Shown one piece after another: positions 17,093 through 25,108 of a stretch of 64,000 bases of DNA. Made by a program: the position numbers and the translations under genes. The notes under the pieces were generated by a model. That model was not told where the DNA came from. It was given only the letters and a program-made list of their open reading frames with translations, and did not search any database. The stretch comes from Streptomyces sp. NBC_01481 (lineage in GTDB: Bacteria > Actinomycetota > Actinomycetes > Streptomycetales > Streptomycetaceae): NCBI RefSeq assembly GCF_026339995.1, contig NZ_JAPEPT010000004.1:558001-622000 (forward strand). The letters are read 5' to 3'. Numbering within the stretch: position 1 is the stretch's first letter; the number at the start of each line of letters is the position of its first letter.

Positions 17093-17820
17093 GGCATCTG
17101 AATCCGCCCGGACGGGAGACCTCGGCCGCCTTCTTCGACGTGGACGAGACGCTGATCAACGTCAAGAGCATGTTCAGCTTCCTGGAGTTCTATCTGCGCA
17201 AGCGGGGCGAGCCCGAGGCCACCTACGGGCGCCTGTTCGCCGAACTGCGCCACTCGGCCGGGCTGGGGGTGCCCCGCAAGGACATCAACCGCCATTACTA
17301 CCGCTTCTACGCGGGTCACAGCGCACAGCAGCTGGCCCGGGCCGGCCGCGAGTGGTTCACCGCCGAGCAGGAGAAGGGGAGTCTGTTCATCCCCGAAACG
17401 CGGGCATGCCTCCAACGCCACCTGCAGCAGGGCGAGTTCGTTGTCCTGCTGTCCGGTTCCTTCTTCGCCTGTCTGGAGCCGGTCACCGAACATCTTGGCG
17501 CCCATTGGGCCATCGGCACCCGGCCGGTGATCCGCCGGGGCAGGCTCACCGGAGAGGTGCTGACCCCCATGATCGGATCGGCCAAGGGGCGCACCGCGCG
17601 GGCCACCGCGGCCGTGAGGGGGTTCGACCTCGCGGAGTGCAGTGCCTACGGGGACCACTCGAGCGATCTCGACCTCCTCGCCTCGGTGGGGCGGCCGGTC
17701 GTCGTGGGGGAGGACCCCGTCCTCGTGGACCACGCGGCTCGTGCGGGCTGGCATCGGATCGTCCCCGGCCACCCCCCGGCGTTGACCCTGGTTCCGGCAG
17801 AAGGCACCGCGGTCCGATGA
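17089..17820 (+). CDS. HAD-superfamily phosphatase (SerB-like, subfamily IB)
   Basis: A 243-residue HAD hydrolase: motif I FFDVDETLI with the Asp pair at 17 and 19, a helical cap (MFSFLEFYLRKRGEPEATYG), motif II LLSGS, a conserved Lys in SAKGRTARATA, and motif IV YGDHSSDLDLLASVG. This is the SerB-like subfamily IB that removes phosphate from small organic phosphates. ATG 17089 overlaps the AfsA stop, so the two are coupled. In AfsA pathways a phosphate from dihydroxyacetone phosphate must be removed, as MmfP does for methylenomycin furans, so this is the obvious candidate for that step. Confidence 0.85.
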   Translation: MRHLNPPGRETSAAFFDVDETLINVKSMFSFLEFYLRKRGEPEATYGRLFAELRHSAGLGVPRKDINRHYYRFYAGHSAQQLARAGREWFTAEQEKGSLFIPETRACLQRHLQQGEFVVLLSGSFFACLEPVTEHLGAHWAIGTRPVIRRGRLTGEVLTPMIGSAKGRTARATAAVRGFDLAECSAYGDHSSDLDLLASVGRPVVVGEDPVLVDHAARAGWHRIVPGHPPALTLVPAEGTAVR

Positions 17821-17843
17821 CCGCCCGACACCCAGGAGGCGAT

Positions 17844-18905
17844 ATGTACGGCCCGATCGGGATTGTGAGCACAGGCTCCTACCTCCCTGCCACCGTCGTG
17901 GGGAACGAGGAGATCGCCCGGGGTGCGGGGGTGACGGATGAATGGATCGTCCGCAAGACGGGAATCCGTCAGCGCCGGCGGGCCGCCTCCGGGGAAGCCA
18001 CCTCGGACCTGGCGGCCGAGGCGGCCAGGCGGGCGCTGGACCAGGCCGGACTGCGACCGGCGGACCTGTCGTACATCGTCGTCGCCACCTCGACCCCGGA
18101 CCAGCCGCAGCCCGCGACGGCCGGGATCGTCCAGAACCTGCTCGGCGCGCGGAACGCGGCGGGCTTCGACCTCAACTCGGTGTGCAGCGGCTTCATTTAC
18201 GCACTCACCGTCACCCAGCGGCTGCTCCAGGCAGCCGACCGCGCGACATACGGCCTGGTCGTGGGGGCAGACATCTACTCCCGCATCCTCGACTACTCCG
18301 ACCGCAGAACCGCCGCCCTCTTCGGCGACGGTGCGGGCGCTGCGGTCATCGGGCCGGTCGACCAAGGGCAGGGAGTCATCAGGACCAGCCTGCTCACCCG
18401 GGGTGACCAGCACCATCTCATCGGCGTGACGGCGGGCGGCAGCCGGCTCCCCGCTTCCCCGTCGACTCTCGCCGGAGGCGACCACTACTTCCGGATGGAA
18501 GGGCGAGGGGTGCGTGGTTTTGTGCAGGAGCAACTGCCTGCGGCCATACAGGACTTGCTCGCCACCGCAGGGGTCACCGGCGACGCCGTCGACCACTTCG
18601 TCCCGCATCAGGCCAACGGGGTGATGCTCGCGGAGGTCTGGCCCGACCTGGGGCTCGGATCAGCCGCGCTGCATCTGACGCTGGAGCGGTACGGCAACAC
18701 CGGCGCCGCCTCAGTCCCCGTCACCCTCGACGAGGCGCACCGGCAGGGCCGGCTGGCCGTCGGCGACCGCGTGCTGCTGGCTGCCTTCGGTGGCGGCATG
18801 TCCGTGGGGGCGTCCTTGGTCGACTGGGCCTCCACGCGCCACGCACGGCACGGGACGGCGCAGTCCCTCGCCGGCCTCATCCCCGCCCCCAGGGGCGCCG
18901 TGTGA
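17844..18905 (+). CDS. 3-oxoacyl-ACP synthase III (FabH-type)
   Basis: A 353-residue KAS III with an intact triad: Cys in LNSVCSGFIYAL, His in FVPHQANGVMLAEVW and Asn in ERYGNTGAASVPV. The N-terminal GIVSTGSYLPATVVGNEEIA is typical. It should condense an acyl-CoA starter with malonyl-ACP to a beta-ketoacyl-ACP, exactly the substrate class AfsA uses. AGGAGG four bases before ATG 17844 sets the start; an alternative ATG 17817 overlaps the HAD stop. A C-terminal tail of about 20 residues (HARHGTAQSLAGLIPAPRGAV) extends beyond standard FabH. A strong terminator follows, so this is the last gene of the operon. Confidence 0.9.
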   Translation: MYGPIGIVSTGSYLPATVVGNEEIARGAGVTDEWIVRKTGIRQRRRAASGEATSDLAAEAARRALDQAGLRPADLSYIVVATSTPDQPQPATAGIVQNLLGARNAAGFDLNSVCSGFIYALTVTQRLLQAADRATYGLVVGADIYSRILDYSDRRTAALFGDGAGAAVIGPVDQGQGVIRTSLLTRGDQHHLIGVTAGGSRLPASPSTLAGGDHYFRMEGRGVRGFVQEQLPAAIQDLLATAGVTGDAVDHFVPHQANGVMLAEVWPDLGLGSAALHLTLERYGNTGAASVPVTLDEAHRQGRLAVGDRVLLAAFGGGMSVGASLVDWASTRHARHGTAQSLAGLIPAPRGAV

Positions 18906-18906
18906 G

Positions 18907-18950
18907 GGGCCGCCCGGTCCAGCGCCCACGGGGGCGGGACCGGGCGGCCC
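18907..18950. terminator. Operon terminator after the FabH-type gene
   Basis: GGGCCGCCCGGTCC (18907-18920) is perfectly complementary to GGACCGGGCGGCCC (18937-18950), a 14-bp GC-rich stem starting 2 bp after the stop codon. Confidence 0.85.
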
Positions 18951-18972
18951 GACTCAGAAGGGAAAAGTCACT

Positions 18973-19191
18973 TTGTACGAGAGAGCACCCCGCGTGCCGG
19001 ACGAGAAGCAGAGGGCGGCCGTCATCGCTGCACTCCTGGAAGCGATGCGGCACTGGATGGCCGCCGAGGATCCGGTTCAGGCCGCCCCGCCCGCAGAGGT
19101 GAGCCATCCCGCCGTTTCGGCGAAAGCGGCCGCGACTTCCTCGAAGCGCGCGGTCACGGGAGGCAACTCGCCCTCCGGAAAGACGATTTGA
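18973..19191 (+). CDS. Possible small protein, TTG start, antisense to LysR 3' end
   Basis: A 72-residue frame beginning with TTG 18973 follows AGAAGGGAAAA at loosely acceptable spacing, directly after the operon terminator. The first 40 residues (TTG-initiated, then YERAPRVPDEKQRAAVIAALLEAMRHWM) look like a helical small protein; the last half overlaps the LysR gene on the other strand and looks like shadow, so the real product may be a decayed or shortened remnant. No family was recognised. It may not be a gene. Confidence 0.25.
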   Translation: MYERAPRVPDEKQRAAVIAALLEAMRHWMAAEDPVQAAPPAEVSHPAVSAKAAATSSKRAVTGGNSPSGKTI

Positions 19192-20006
19192 GTCACGAGA
19201 TCGTTAACAGGTCCGGCCACCGGTGCCCAGCGCAGCCAGTCGGCCAAGCCGTCCGCCATCCCCTCACCCACCAGACCCACCGTGCGCCCGTCGCGCAGCA
19301 CCCGCTGTGTGGGGTCGAACGCGACCGACCGCTCGATCAGCCGGGGCGTCGCACCGGCCCGGCGGAACATCTCGACCACCTGGTCGTAGTGCGCGGGATT
19401 CGCCTCCCGCGCATGCACCACCACCGGGAACTCCGCGACGGCCGCGAGCTCCACCCCCTCGGGCACGCCGGCCGTCAGCGGGTGCCCGGCCGCGACAAGC
19501 ACGCCCTGCCGCTCCCGGCGCACCGGCCGCAGCCGAACCCCTGCGACCGGCTCGGGCGTACGCGCGACGCCCGCGTCCGCCCGTCCGTCGAGCACCGCGC
19601 GCGCGATATCGGGCGTACGCACCGGCTCGGCGCTCACGTGTACCTCGGGGTGGCGGGCGCGCATGGCCTCGACCAGCTGCGGGACCGTGCCGTAGCCGGT
19701 GCTCGTGCTGTAGGCGAGCCGCAGCCGGCCCAACTCACCGCGCCCCGCTCGCCGCGCGGCGTCCCAGACCTCGTCGAGCGCTGCAAGCGCCGCGGCTCCA
19801 CGATCCTGGACCGCCCGTCCGGCGTCAGTCAGCTCCACCCTGCGCGTCGTACGCTCCAGCAGCCGCACGCCGAGCTGGGCCTCGAGCTGACGGATCTGCG
19901 CGCTCAGGGCGGGCTGCGCGATGTGGAGCCGCTCGGCCGCCCGCGTGAAATGGGATTCCTCGGCAACGGCCAGGAAGTAGCGGAGCAATCTCGCCTCAGG
20001 TGTCAT
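19077..20006 (-). CDS. LysR-family transcriptional regulator
   Basis: A 310-residue LysR regulator. The winged helix-turn-helix is at the N-terminus (LLRYFLAVAEESHFTRAAERLHIAQPALSAQIRQLEAQLGVRLLERT), followed by the two-lobed periplasmic-binding-like effector domain (RLAYSTSTGYGTVPQLVEAMRARHPEVHVS onward). MTPEAR was chosen as start; TATTCT lies about seven bases before it, so the mRNA may be leaderless, although GTG 20024 is possible. It is divergent from a three-gene redox operon at 20154-22836 and is the likely controller of that operon. Its 3' end overlaps the doubtful small rightward frame. Confidence 0.9.
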   Translation of the reverse strand: MTPEARLLRYFLAVAEESHFTRAAERLHIAQPALSAQIRQLEAQLGVRLLERTTRRVELTDAGRAVQDRGAAALAALDEVWDAARRAGRGELGRLRLAYSTSTGYGTVPQLVEAMRARHPEVHVSAEPVRTPDIARAVLDGRADAGVARTPEPVAGVRLRPVRRERQGVLVAAGHPLTAGVPEGVELAAVAEFPVVVHAREANPAHYDQVVEMFRRAGATPRLIERSVAFDPTQRVLRDGRTVGLVGEGMADGLADWLRWAPVAGPVNDLVTQIVFPEGELPPVTARFEEVAAAFAETAGWLTSAGGAA

Positions 20007-20153
20007 CGCCACCAGAATAGGCACGCGGAAGTCGCCGGAATCGGGGACGGCATCGGCATCGGGAATCGGGGTTGGGATTCAGAAGCGTCGCCTATGAGTC
20101 GAGAGCACACCGGTCTTTCCCTCCGGCGCTCCCTCGCTCCTAGCGTGAACATC
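20007..20153. promoter_or_regulatory. LysR divergent promoter region
   Basis: The gap between the LysR gene and the oxidoreductase gene has GAATAGGC (near the LysR start) and GCCTATGAG (near 20090) as a separated inverted pair, repeated ATCGGG/ATCGGC units between them, and TAGCGT as a plausible -10 just before the rightward start. A LysR binding site is expected here; no exact T-N11-A box was fixed. Confidence 0.4.
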
Positions 20154-21104
20154 ATGAATCCAACCCCTCTCCCCGCTGACCCCGTGACCATGCGCGCCTA
20201 CGTCGGCACGCCCGAAGGCCCCGACCTCCGGCAGGTACCGGCGCCAAGACCCGAGCCCGGGGAGGTGCTGGTACGGGTCGGGGCCTTCTCCGTCAACCGC
20301 GGGGAGCTGGGCCTGTTCGCCCGGCGTGAGGAGGGGTGGCGCCCGGGCCAGGACCTCGCGGGAACTGTGGTCCGCGCCGCGGCCGACGGAAGTGGTCCGG
20401 CGGCCGGGACCCGTGTGGCGGCGATGGTCGACTTCGGCGCCTGGGCCGAGTACGTGGCGGTCCCCACCGACCGGATCGCGCCCCTGCCGGACACGGTGAA
20501 GGTGCCGCAGGCGGCGACCCTGGGCGTGGCCGGGCTGACGGCTCTGCGTGCGCTGCGCCGCGGCGGTGCGCTGTTGGGGCAGCGGGTGCTGATCACCGGC
20601 GCGAGCGGCGGCGTCGGGTCGTTCGCGGTCCAGCTCGCGGCGGCCGCGGGTGCCGAGGTGACTGCACTGACCGGCAGTCACAGGTCGCTGGACGTGGCGG
20701 CGCTCGGGGCCCGGACGGTCATCGATGAACTCGGCAGCCTGAAAGGGGAGTTCGACTTCATCGTCGAGTCCGTCGGCGGCGAGGTGCTGACGACGGCGCT
20801 CAAACTGCTCGCCCCGCTGGGGCACATCGTGCTGCTGGGCACGTCGTCGCGGCTGCCGGCCGCTCTGACGATCTCCTCCTTCGTTCCGCATGTCCGTCAG
20901 ACACTTCACCCGTTCTGGGTGTTCGGCTCCGGGGAACCGGTTGGCGGGGATCTCTCCGTGCTGCTGCGGCTGATGGCCGCCGGGCAGATGGATCCTGTCG
21001 TGGGCTGGACGGGCTCATGGGAGCGTCTCCCGGAAGCGATGGAGGCTCTGCGGGAGCGCCGCGTGGCAGGCAAGGCCGCGCTCATCGTCGACGAAGGCGT
21101 GTGA
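20154..21104 (+). CDS. Zinc-independent MDR oxidoreductase (quinone-oxidoreductase-like)
   Basis: A 316-residue medium-chain dehydrogenase/reductase. The N-terminal catalytic domain (PGEVLVRVGAFSVNRGELGLF, GQDLAGTVVRAAADGSG) is followed by the nucleotide-binding segment VLITGASGGVGSFAVQLAAAAGAEV, the AXXGXXG-type loop of NADPH-dependent quinone oxidoreductases. No catalytic zinc Cys/His set is present. ATG 20154 is preceded by a GTG three codons upstream that could also serve. Its stop overlaps the GTG start of the next gene. The operon is divergent from a LysR gene, suggesting induction by a redox-active or electrophilic compound. Confidence 0.87.
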   Translation: MNPTPLPADPVTMRAYVGTPEGPDLRQVPAPRPEPGEVLVRVGAFSVNRGELGLFARREEGWRPGQDLAGTVVRAAADGSGPAAGTRVAAMVDFGAWAEYVAVPTDRIAPLPDTVKVPQAATLGVAGLTALRALRRGGALLGQRVLITGASGGVGSFAVQLAAAAGAEVTALTGSHRSLDVAALGARTVIDELGSLKGEFDFIVESVGGEVLTTALKLLAPLGHIVLLGTSSRLPAALTISSFVPHVRQTLHPFWVFGSGEPVGGDLSVLLRLMAAGQMDPVVGWTGSWERLPEAMEALRERRVAGKAALIVDEGV

Positions 21105-21754
21105 CCGTGGCCCGGATCGTGGTCGCGGCATCGGGATATCGCGGGTCCACCGGTCTGTTGGTCGCCCGCGCGGGCCGGGAGCGGGGCCATGGCGTCGTCG
21201 AACTCACCGATCTCGGGGACGATCCCGCCGTCGGCCGGGCACTCGACGGCGCGGACGCGATCGTCCTCATCCCGCGGCGCGGCAACGCCTGGCGCCACAC
21301 GCACCAGGCCGTACGCACCCTGATGGCCGCGGCCACACCCGTCGGCGAACCGCCCCATCTGGTGCTCCTCAGCTCCTTCGCCGTCGGCCACGGGCGGGCC
21401 CACCCCCTCAACCGGATCGACGACGCGCTGCTGCCCGGCCGGGTCGCCGCGGAGGAAGAGCTGCGCGCCGGTGGCCTGCCCTACACGATCGTGCGGCCCA
21501 CCTGGTTCACCGACGACCCCCCGGGTTCTCACGCGCTGACCTTCACCCAGCACCCGAAGCCCGACGGCATGGTGGCCCGTGCCGACATTGCCGCCACGCT
21601 CGTGGCGGCGGTCGAGATCCCTGCGGCCCGCTCCACCACCTTCGCCCTCTACAACGAGCCTGGGGAGCCGGTCGCGGACTGGGCCGCGGCTTTCGCCCGC
21701 CTCCGCTCGGACAAGGACGACCAGCCGTGCCCCGACCCCGAGGACCTCTCATGA
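21101..21754 (+). CDS. NAD(P)-binding atypical SDR-like protein
   Basis: A 217-residue Rossmann-fold protein resembling NmrA/atypical short-chain dehydrogenases: VARIVVAASGYRGSTGLLVAR at the N-terminus is a degenerate glycine motif, VLLSSFAVGHG follows strand 4 or 5, and LPYTIVRPTWFTDDPP is the typical post-active-site segment. The usual Tyr-x-x-x-Lys pair is not evident, so it may be a redox sensor, isomerase or non-catalytic binder. The GTG start at 21101 overlaps the upstream stop (GTGA) and the stop overlaps the next ATG (ATGA), giving tight coupling within a LysR-linked operon. Confidence 0.75.
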   Translation: MTVARIVVAASGYRGSTGLLVARAGRERGHGVVELTDLGDDPAVGRALDGADAIVLIPRRGNAWRHTHQAVRTLMAAATPVGEPPHLVLLSSFAVGHGRAHPLNRIDDALLPGRVAAEEELRAGGLPYTIVRPTWFTDDPPGSHALTFTQHPKPDGMVARADIAATLVAAVEIPAARSTTFALYNEPGEPVADWAAAFARLRSDKDDQPCPDPEDLS

Positions 21755-22836
21755 TCTCGCTCCCCGAAGCCCAGCACGCCTGGGAGTCGACGTTCCGTAC
21801 GGATCCCGATGGCCGGCCCTTGGCACCGCTGTTCCACCGGCTGCTGATGCTCGACGTCGTGGGTACGCCGACGCCGGAGGACGCCGCCCGGCTGGAGGGT
21901 GCGCTCCGGACTCTAGAGGCGGAGTTCCCGTACGGCCCGGACGGGCTGCTCACCGCTCTGGCCTGGGGACCCGGCTGGTTCGAGCGGCACACCTCGCTGC
22001 GCCGCTCCCCGGTGGGGCGGCCGCTGCCCATGGCCCGTTGGGAGAATCCCGTCCTCGAAGAGATCGATGCCTGTCTTCATCTCGCCGGCGACGACGAGGA
22101 GTTGCTGGCCGACATCAGCCGCCGGCTCTTCGGGGCGGGCCCCCTCGACCAGCGCACCCGGTTGCAGCTGCGCGAGGTACGCACCGGATTCGTGGGCCGT
22201 GGCCTGCCGGCCCGGCGCCTGCCCGGCGCGGGCCTGCCTCGGAGCGCGCCGCTGATGCTTGGCTTCCACTCGGGTCTGCGCGGCAACCAGGCCGACGAGG
22301 ACAGCATCACCATCACCGAAGGGCCGCTCGCCGGTGGGACGACGATGCACGTGAGCTATCTGACGCTCGACCTCGACAGCTGGTACGAGCAGGACGCGGA
22401 CACCCGCAGCGCGCACATGTTCTCCCCCCGTGTCAGCGCCGAAGCCGCCGGGAAGCTGGTGGACGATGCGCGGAGCGACGCGGACGACCTGCCCGCCGCG
22501 GCCGCGTCCCACGGACTCGTCGGCCACGCCCAGGCCACTGGACGGGCCCGACTGAACGGCCGCGCCCGTATCAACCGCAGGGACTTCGCCACCCTCGACC
22601 ACGGCTCACCCGGCACGCACTTCGTTTCCCTGCAGCGCACGATGGAGGACTTCCACGCGACCCGCGCGGTGATGAACGCTGCGGACGCACCGTCACACCA
22701 CCGGGCGGTCGGAGTCCGGCGCCGCAACGGCATCAACGGCTTCATCGAGGTCCGCAGCCGTGCGACCTTCGCCGTTCCGCCGCGCGGCACGAGGTCATTT
22801 CCCTATCTCTCGGCACCGGCCCCAGGCACGCCCTGA
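21751..22836 (+). CDS. DUF7405 / DyP-peroxidase-like family protein
   Basis: A 361-residue protein recognised from family features seen mainly in haloarchaea and actinomycetes: QHAWESTFRTDPDGRPLAPLFHRLLMLDV at the N-terminus, RTGFVGRGLPARRLPG, LMLGFHSGLRGNQADEDSI, GPLAGGTTMHVSYLTLDLDSWY, GTHFVSLQRTMEDFHATRAVMN and a C-terminal VPPRGTR. The ferredoxin-like layout and the FVSLQR segment recall dye-decolourising peroxidases, but I cannot point to a proximal haem His with confidence. Most DUF7405 proteins carry a Tat signal; this one starts directly with the domain, so it is probably cytoplasmic. It is the last gene of the LysR-linked redox operon, translationally coupled by ATGA. Confidence 0.65.
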   Translation: MISLPEAQHAWESTFRTDPDGRPLAPLFHRLLMLDVVGTPTPEDAARLEGALRTLEAEFPYGPDGLLTALAWGPGWFERHTSLRRSPVGRPLPMARWENPVLEEIDACLHLAGDDEELLADISRRLFGAGPLDQRTRLQLREVRTGFVGRGLPARRLPGAGLPRSAPLMLGFHSGLRGNQADEDSITITEGPLAGGTTMHVSYLTLDLDSWYEQDADTRSAHMFSPRVSAEAAGKLVDDARSDADDLPAAAASHGLVGHAQATGRARLNGRARINRRDFATLDHGSPGTHFVSLQRTMEDFHATRAVMNAADAPSHHRAVGVRRRNGINGFIEVRSRATFAVPPRGTRSFPYLSAPAPGTP

Positions 22837-22953
22837 ACCCGGCCCCTTGGTCACGCGTGGCACGACGGCGCACACTGGCCTTGACCGCGAGGGCACAGCG
22901 CCGCGGCGCCCGCCCCGCGGGAGTACCTGCTGCGAGGCGCAGGGAGGTTCGTC

Positions 22954-23187
22954 ATGGTCGAGGCCTACATCTTGATCCAGACCCGAGCGGGCACGGCACG
23001 TGATGTTGCCGCGGCGGTGTCAGCCATCCCCGGCGTGCTGCGAGCCAAGGCGGTGGCCGGCCCGTACGACGTGATCGCACAGGCCGAGGGGGAGACCGTG
23101 GATGACCTGGGCCGCCTGGTGATCGCCCGGATCCAGCAGGTCGAAGGCATCTCCCGCACCCTTACCTGTCCCGTGGTCGAGCTCTAG
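22954..23187 (+). CDS. Stand-alone Lrp/AsnC ligand-binding (RAM) domain protein
   Basis: A 77-residue protein consisting only of the Lrp/AsnC ligand-binding domain (RAM fold): VEAYILIQTRAGTARDVAAAVSAIPGV, AKAVAGPYDVIAQAEGETVDDLGRLVIARIQQVEG, ending in CPVVEL. There is no helix-turn-helix. Such short forms oligomerise and may modulate full-length Lrp proteins or bind amino acids. GGGAGG six bases before ATG 22954 supports the start. A bidirectional terminator follows, facing the CPBP gene. Confidence 0.88.
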   Translation: MVEAYILIQTRAGTARDVAAAVSAIPGVLRAKAVAGPYDVIAQAEGETVDDLGRLVIARIQQVEGISRTLTCPVVEL

Positions 23188-23190
23188 CCA

Positions 23191-23215
23191 GTCGCCCGCC
23201 TCACCAGCGGGCGAC
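23191..23215. terminator. Bidirectional terminator hairpin
   Basis: GTCGCCCGC (23191-23199) and GCGGGCGAC (23207-23215) form a perfect 9-bp stem between the convergent Lrp-domain and CPBP genes, overlapping the CPBP stop. Confidence 0.6.
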
Positions 23216-23884
23216 CGCCCAGGCGAGCGCATAGCCCGCGCTGTTGAGGGCGCAGTGCAGCGCGACGGGCGGGATGAGGCTGCCGGAACGGCGGCGGAGT
23301 TCGCAGAAGAAGACCCCGGCGATGGCGGTGCCAAGGACCACCGCCGCCACGGACAGGGCGACGCCGGTACTGCTGGTGCCGAAGACCGTCTCTGCGGCCG
23401 CGTTCGCGCGCGTGAGCCCCCGCGCGGGCTGCACGTGCCAGAGCCCGAAGAGCACCGAGGAGGTGGCGGTGGCCCAGGTGGTTCCCCGCCGCCGCTCGAC
23501 CATGGCCCAGAGCACTCCCCGGAACGCGATCTCCTCGAGCAGCACGGTGCCGAGCGGTACGCGGACCAGCACGCGGAAGACCAGCTGTTCCGCGCTCAGC
23601 CCCGCTGCACGTTCGTCCAGGAAGGCATCCCGGGTGAACGGCATGGCCAGACCCAGCAGATAGATCACCAGGACGGCTCCGACGAGGACCAGTCCCCAGC
23701 GCAGTCCCCGGCGGGCGGAAGCGGCGCCGAGTCCCAGGTCCGCCCAGGTGAGGCCGTCCCACCGGGCGATCAGCAGGAGAACCGCGGTCGTGGCGGCGCA
23801 GAGGGGGACGTACCAAGTGGCCGCCAGCTGGTTTCCCCACACCTGCACGGCAGCGAGAATCGCGATGACCAGAGTGATCCGCAT
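23201..23884 (-). CDS. CPBP-family intramembrane glutamic protease
   Basis: A 227-residue membrane protein with the CPBP (Abi, CAAX-protease-like) motifs in order: LLEEIAFRGVLW (EExxxR), a second motif FGLWH, and LHCALNSAGYA near the C-terminus. About six to seven membrane segments are visible (ITLVIAILAAVQVW, VPLCAATTAVLLLIA, LRWGLVLVGAVLVIYLLGL and others). The start is ATG 23884 instead of an upstream TTG, which adds a poorly coding stretch. CPBP proteins process prenylated or small peptide substrates or give immunity to bacteriocins; nothing nearby indicates the substrate. Confidence 0.88.
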   Translation of the reverse strand: MRITLVIAILAAVQVWGNQLAATWYVPLCAATTAVLLLIARWDGLTWADLGLGAASARRGLRWGLVLVGAVLVIYLLGLAMPFTRDAFLDERAAGLSAEQLVFRVLVRVPLGTVLLEEIAFRGVLWAMVERRRGTTWATATSSVLFGLWHVQPARGLTRANAAAETVFGTSSTGVALSVAAVVLGTAIAGVFFCELRRRSGSLIPPVALHCALNSAGYALAWAVARW

Positions 23885-24004
23885 CGTCGTACCAGGATCG
23901 CCAATCCCGGTGGCGGTCCCCAAGCAACGCGCCGGGCAGCGTTCTCATGGCCGGGCTCCGTGGCGCCGGCAACACGGCACGGCAGGATCCGTACGCGAGG
24001 TTCG

Positions 24005-24943
24005 TCAGGCTGTGCCGCTGGTGAGAACGGTGACGTGGTCGATGAGCATGGGACTGCCGGGGCGGGTCCTCGGGGTGGGTGTGCTCTTCCCGGCGAGAGC
24101 GTTGGGGAAGCCGCCGCCGATGGCCAGGTTGAGGAGGATGAAGTGCCCGTGGCCCGTGGCAGCGCTCCAGGCGGCCTCGTCCACCTGTGCCGAGCCGACG
24201 GTGTGGTATTGCCTGCCGTCGACGTACCAGCTCAGCCTCTCGGGCTGGGTGGTGCGGTCCCAGTCGAGGGTGTACGTGTGGAAGTGGCCGGTGCAGCGTG
24301 TGCGGGGGCAGCTGGTGGTGGCGGCGATGCCGGTGCTTTCGTTGCACGGGCCGCCGGTGGGGGTGCCGCAGTGCATGACGCCCCAGATCCGGTTGAGGCC
24401 GTTCACGTTCTCCATGATGTCGAACTCGCCGGCGGTGGGTGAGGGTGCCTGGCCCGTGCGGAAGGGGGCGCCCATGGTCCACAGGGCGGGCCAGTAGCCT
24501 TCGGCGGCGGGGCCGGTGACGGCGGGGAGTTGGATGCGGGCCTGGATGCGCAGTCTTCCGCCGGCGGGAGGCTGGAAGTCGCTGCGGCGGGTTTCGATAC
24601 GTCCGGAGGTCCATCGCCCGGCACGGTCCCGCAGCGGTGTGATCCGCAGGTTGCCGTTGCCGTCGCGGCTGAGGTTGGCCGGGTCCGCGGTGTAGGTCTG
24701 GACCTCGCCGGTGCCCCACTGGGGTGGACCGCCGGGGTATCCGGTGCCGAGATCGATGATCCACTTGTCGGCGTCGGGCAGACTGCCTGCTGCCCCCTCG
24801 AAGTCGTCGGCCAACTCCAGCCTCCACACGTGTGTGGCAGACGCCGGGGCACCTGCGTTCACCGGTGCAAGGCTCGCGCAGCAGGCAGCCAGCGCGACGG
24901 CCACCGCACGGCGTGTGCGGCCCTTGAGCAGCGGCAGCTTCAT
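24005..24943 (-). CDS. Secreted glycoside hydrolase family 16 protein
   Basis: A 312-residue secreted beta-glucanase-like enzyme. The N-terminus is a Sec signal peptide (basic KGRTRR, hydrophobic AVAVALAACCASLAPV, cleavage about after PASA). The GH16 catalytic signature GEFDIMENV carries the nucleophile Glu, Asp and acid/base Glu. YWPALWTMG, HFHTYTLDWDRTTQPERLSWYVDG and HFILLNLAIGGGFP are further GH16 segments. Two Cys pairs (MHCGTPTGGPCNE and CPRTRC) may form disulfides. Likely substrates are beta-1,3- or beta-1,3-1,4-glucans. The start was set at MKLPLLKG; the longer frame has no signal peptide. It appears to be a single-gene unit. Confidence 0.9.
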   Translation of the reverse strand: MKLPLLKGRTRRAVAVALAACCASLAPVNAGAPASATHVWRLELADDFEGAAGSLPDADKWIIDLGTGYPGGPPQWGTGEVQTYTADPANLSRDGNGNLRITPLRDRAGRWTSGRIETRRSDFQPPAGGRLRIQARIQLPAVTGPAAEGYWPALWTMGAPFRTGQAPSPTAGEFDIMENVNGLNRIWGVMHCGTPTGGPCNESTGIAATTSCPRTRCTGHFHTYTLDWDRTTQPERLSWYVDGRQYHTVGSAQVDEAAWSAATGHGHFILLNLAIGGGFPNALAGKSTPTPRTRPGSPMLIDHVTVLTSGTA

Positions 24944-25067
24944 CGAGTCCCGCTTCCCGCGCCGTGGTGGCGACCGATCCCAGATCCGACATCCATGCTT
25001 CCGCACCTTATGTGCGGTGATGTTCGGTTGGTGCTTGGCGCGCCCGGACAGTCCAGCCAAGAGGAGT

Positions 25068-25101
25068 GGGGTGCCGCGACCTGGCAACGGCGCGGCACCC
25101 C
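25068..25101. terminator. Terminator after ybdD
   Basis: GGGGTGCCGCG (25068-25078) pairs perfectly with CGCGGCACCCC (25091-25101) across a 12-base loop, 8 bp past the end of the ybdD coding region on the leftward strand. Confidence 0.75.
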
Positions 25102-25108
25102 GGGTCGG

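Noticed and set aside
8708..18905. Calling the AfsA block a gamma-butyrolactone cluster
   Set aside because: It lacks the reductase and receptor usually beside AfsA, and has extra oxygenases; only AfsA-related chemistry was claimed, not the final product.
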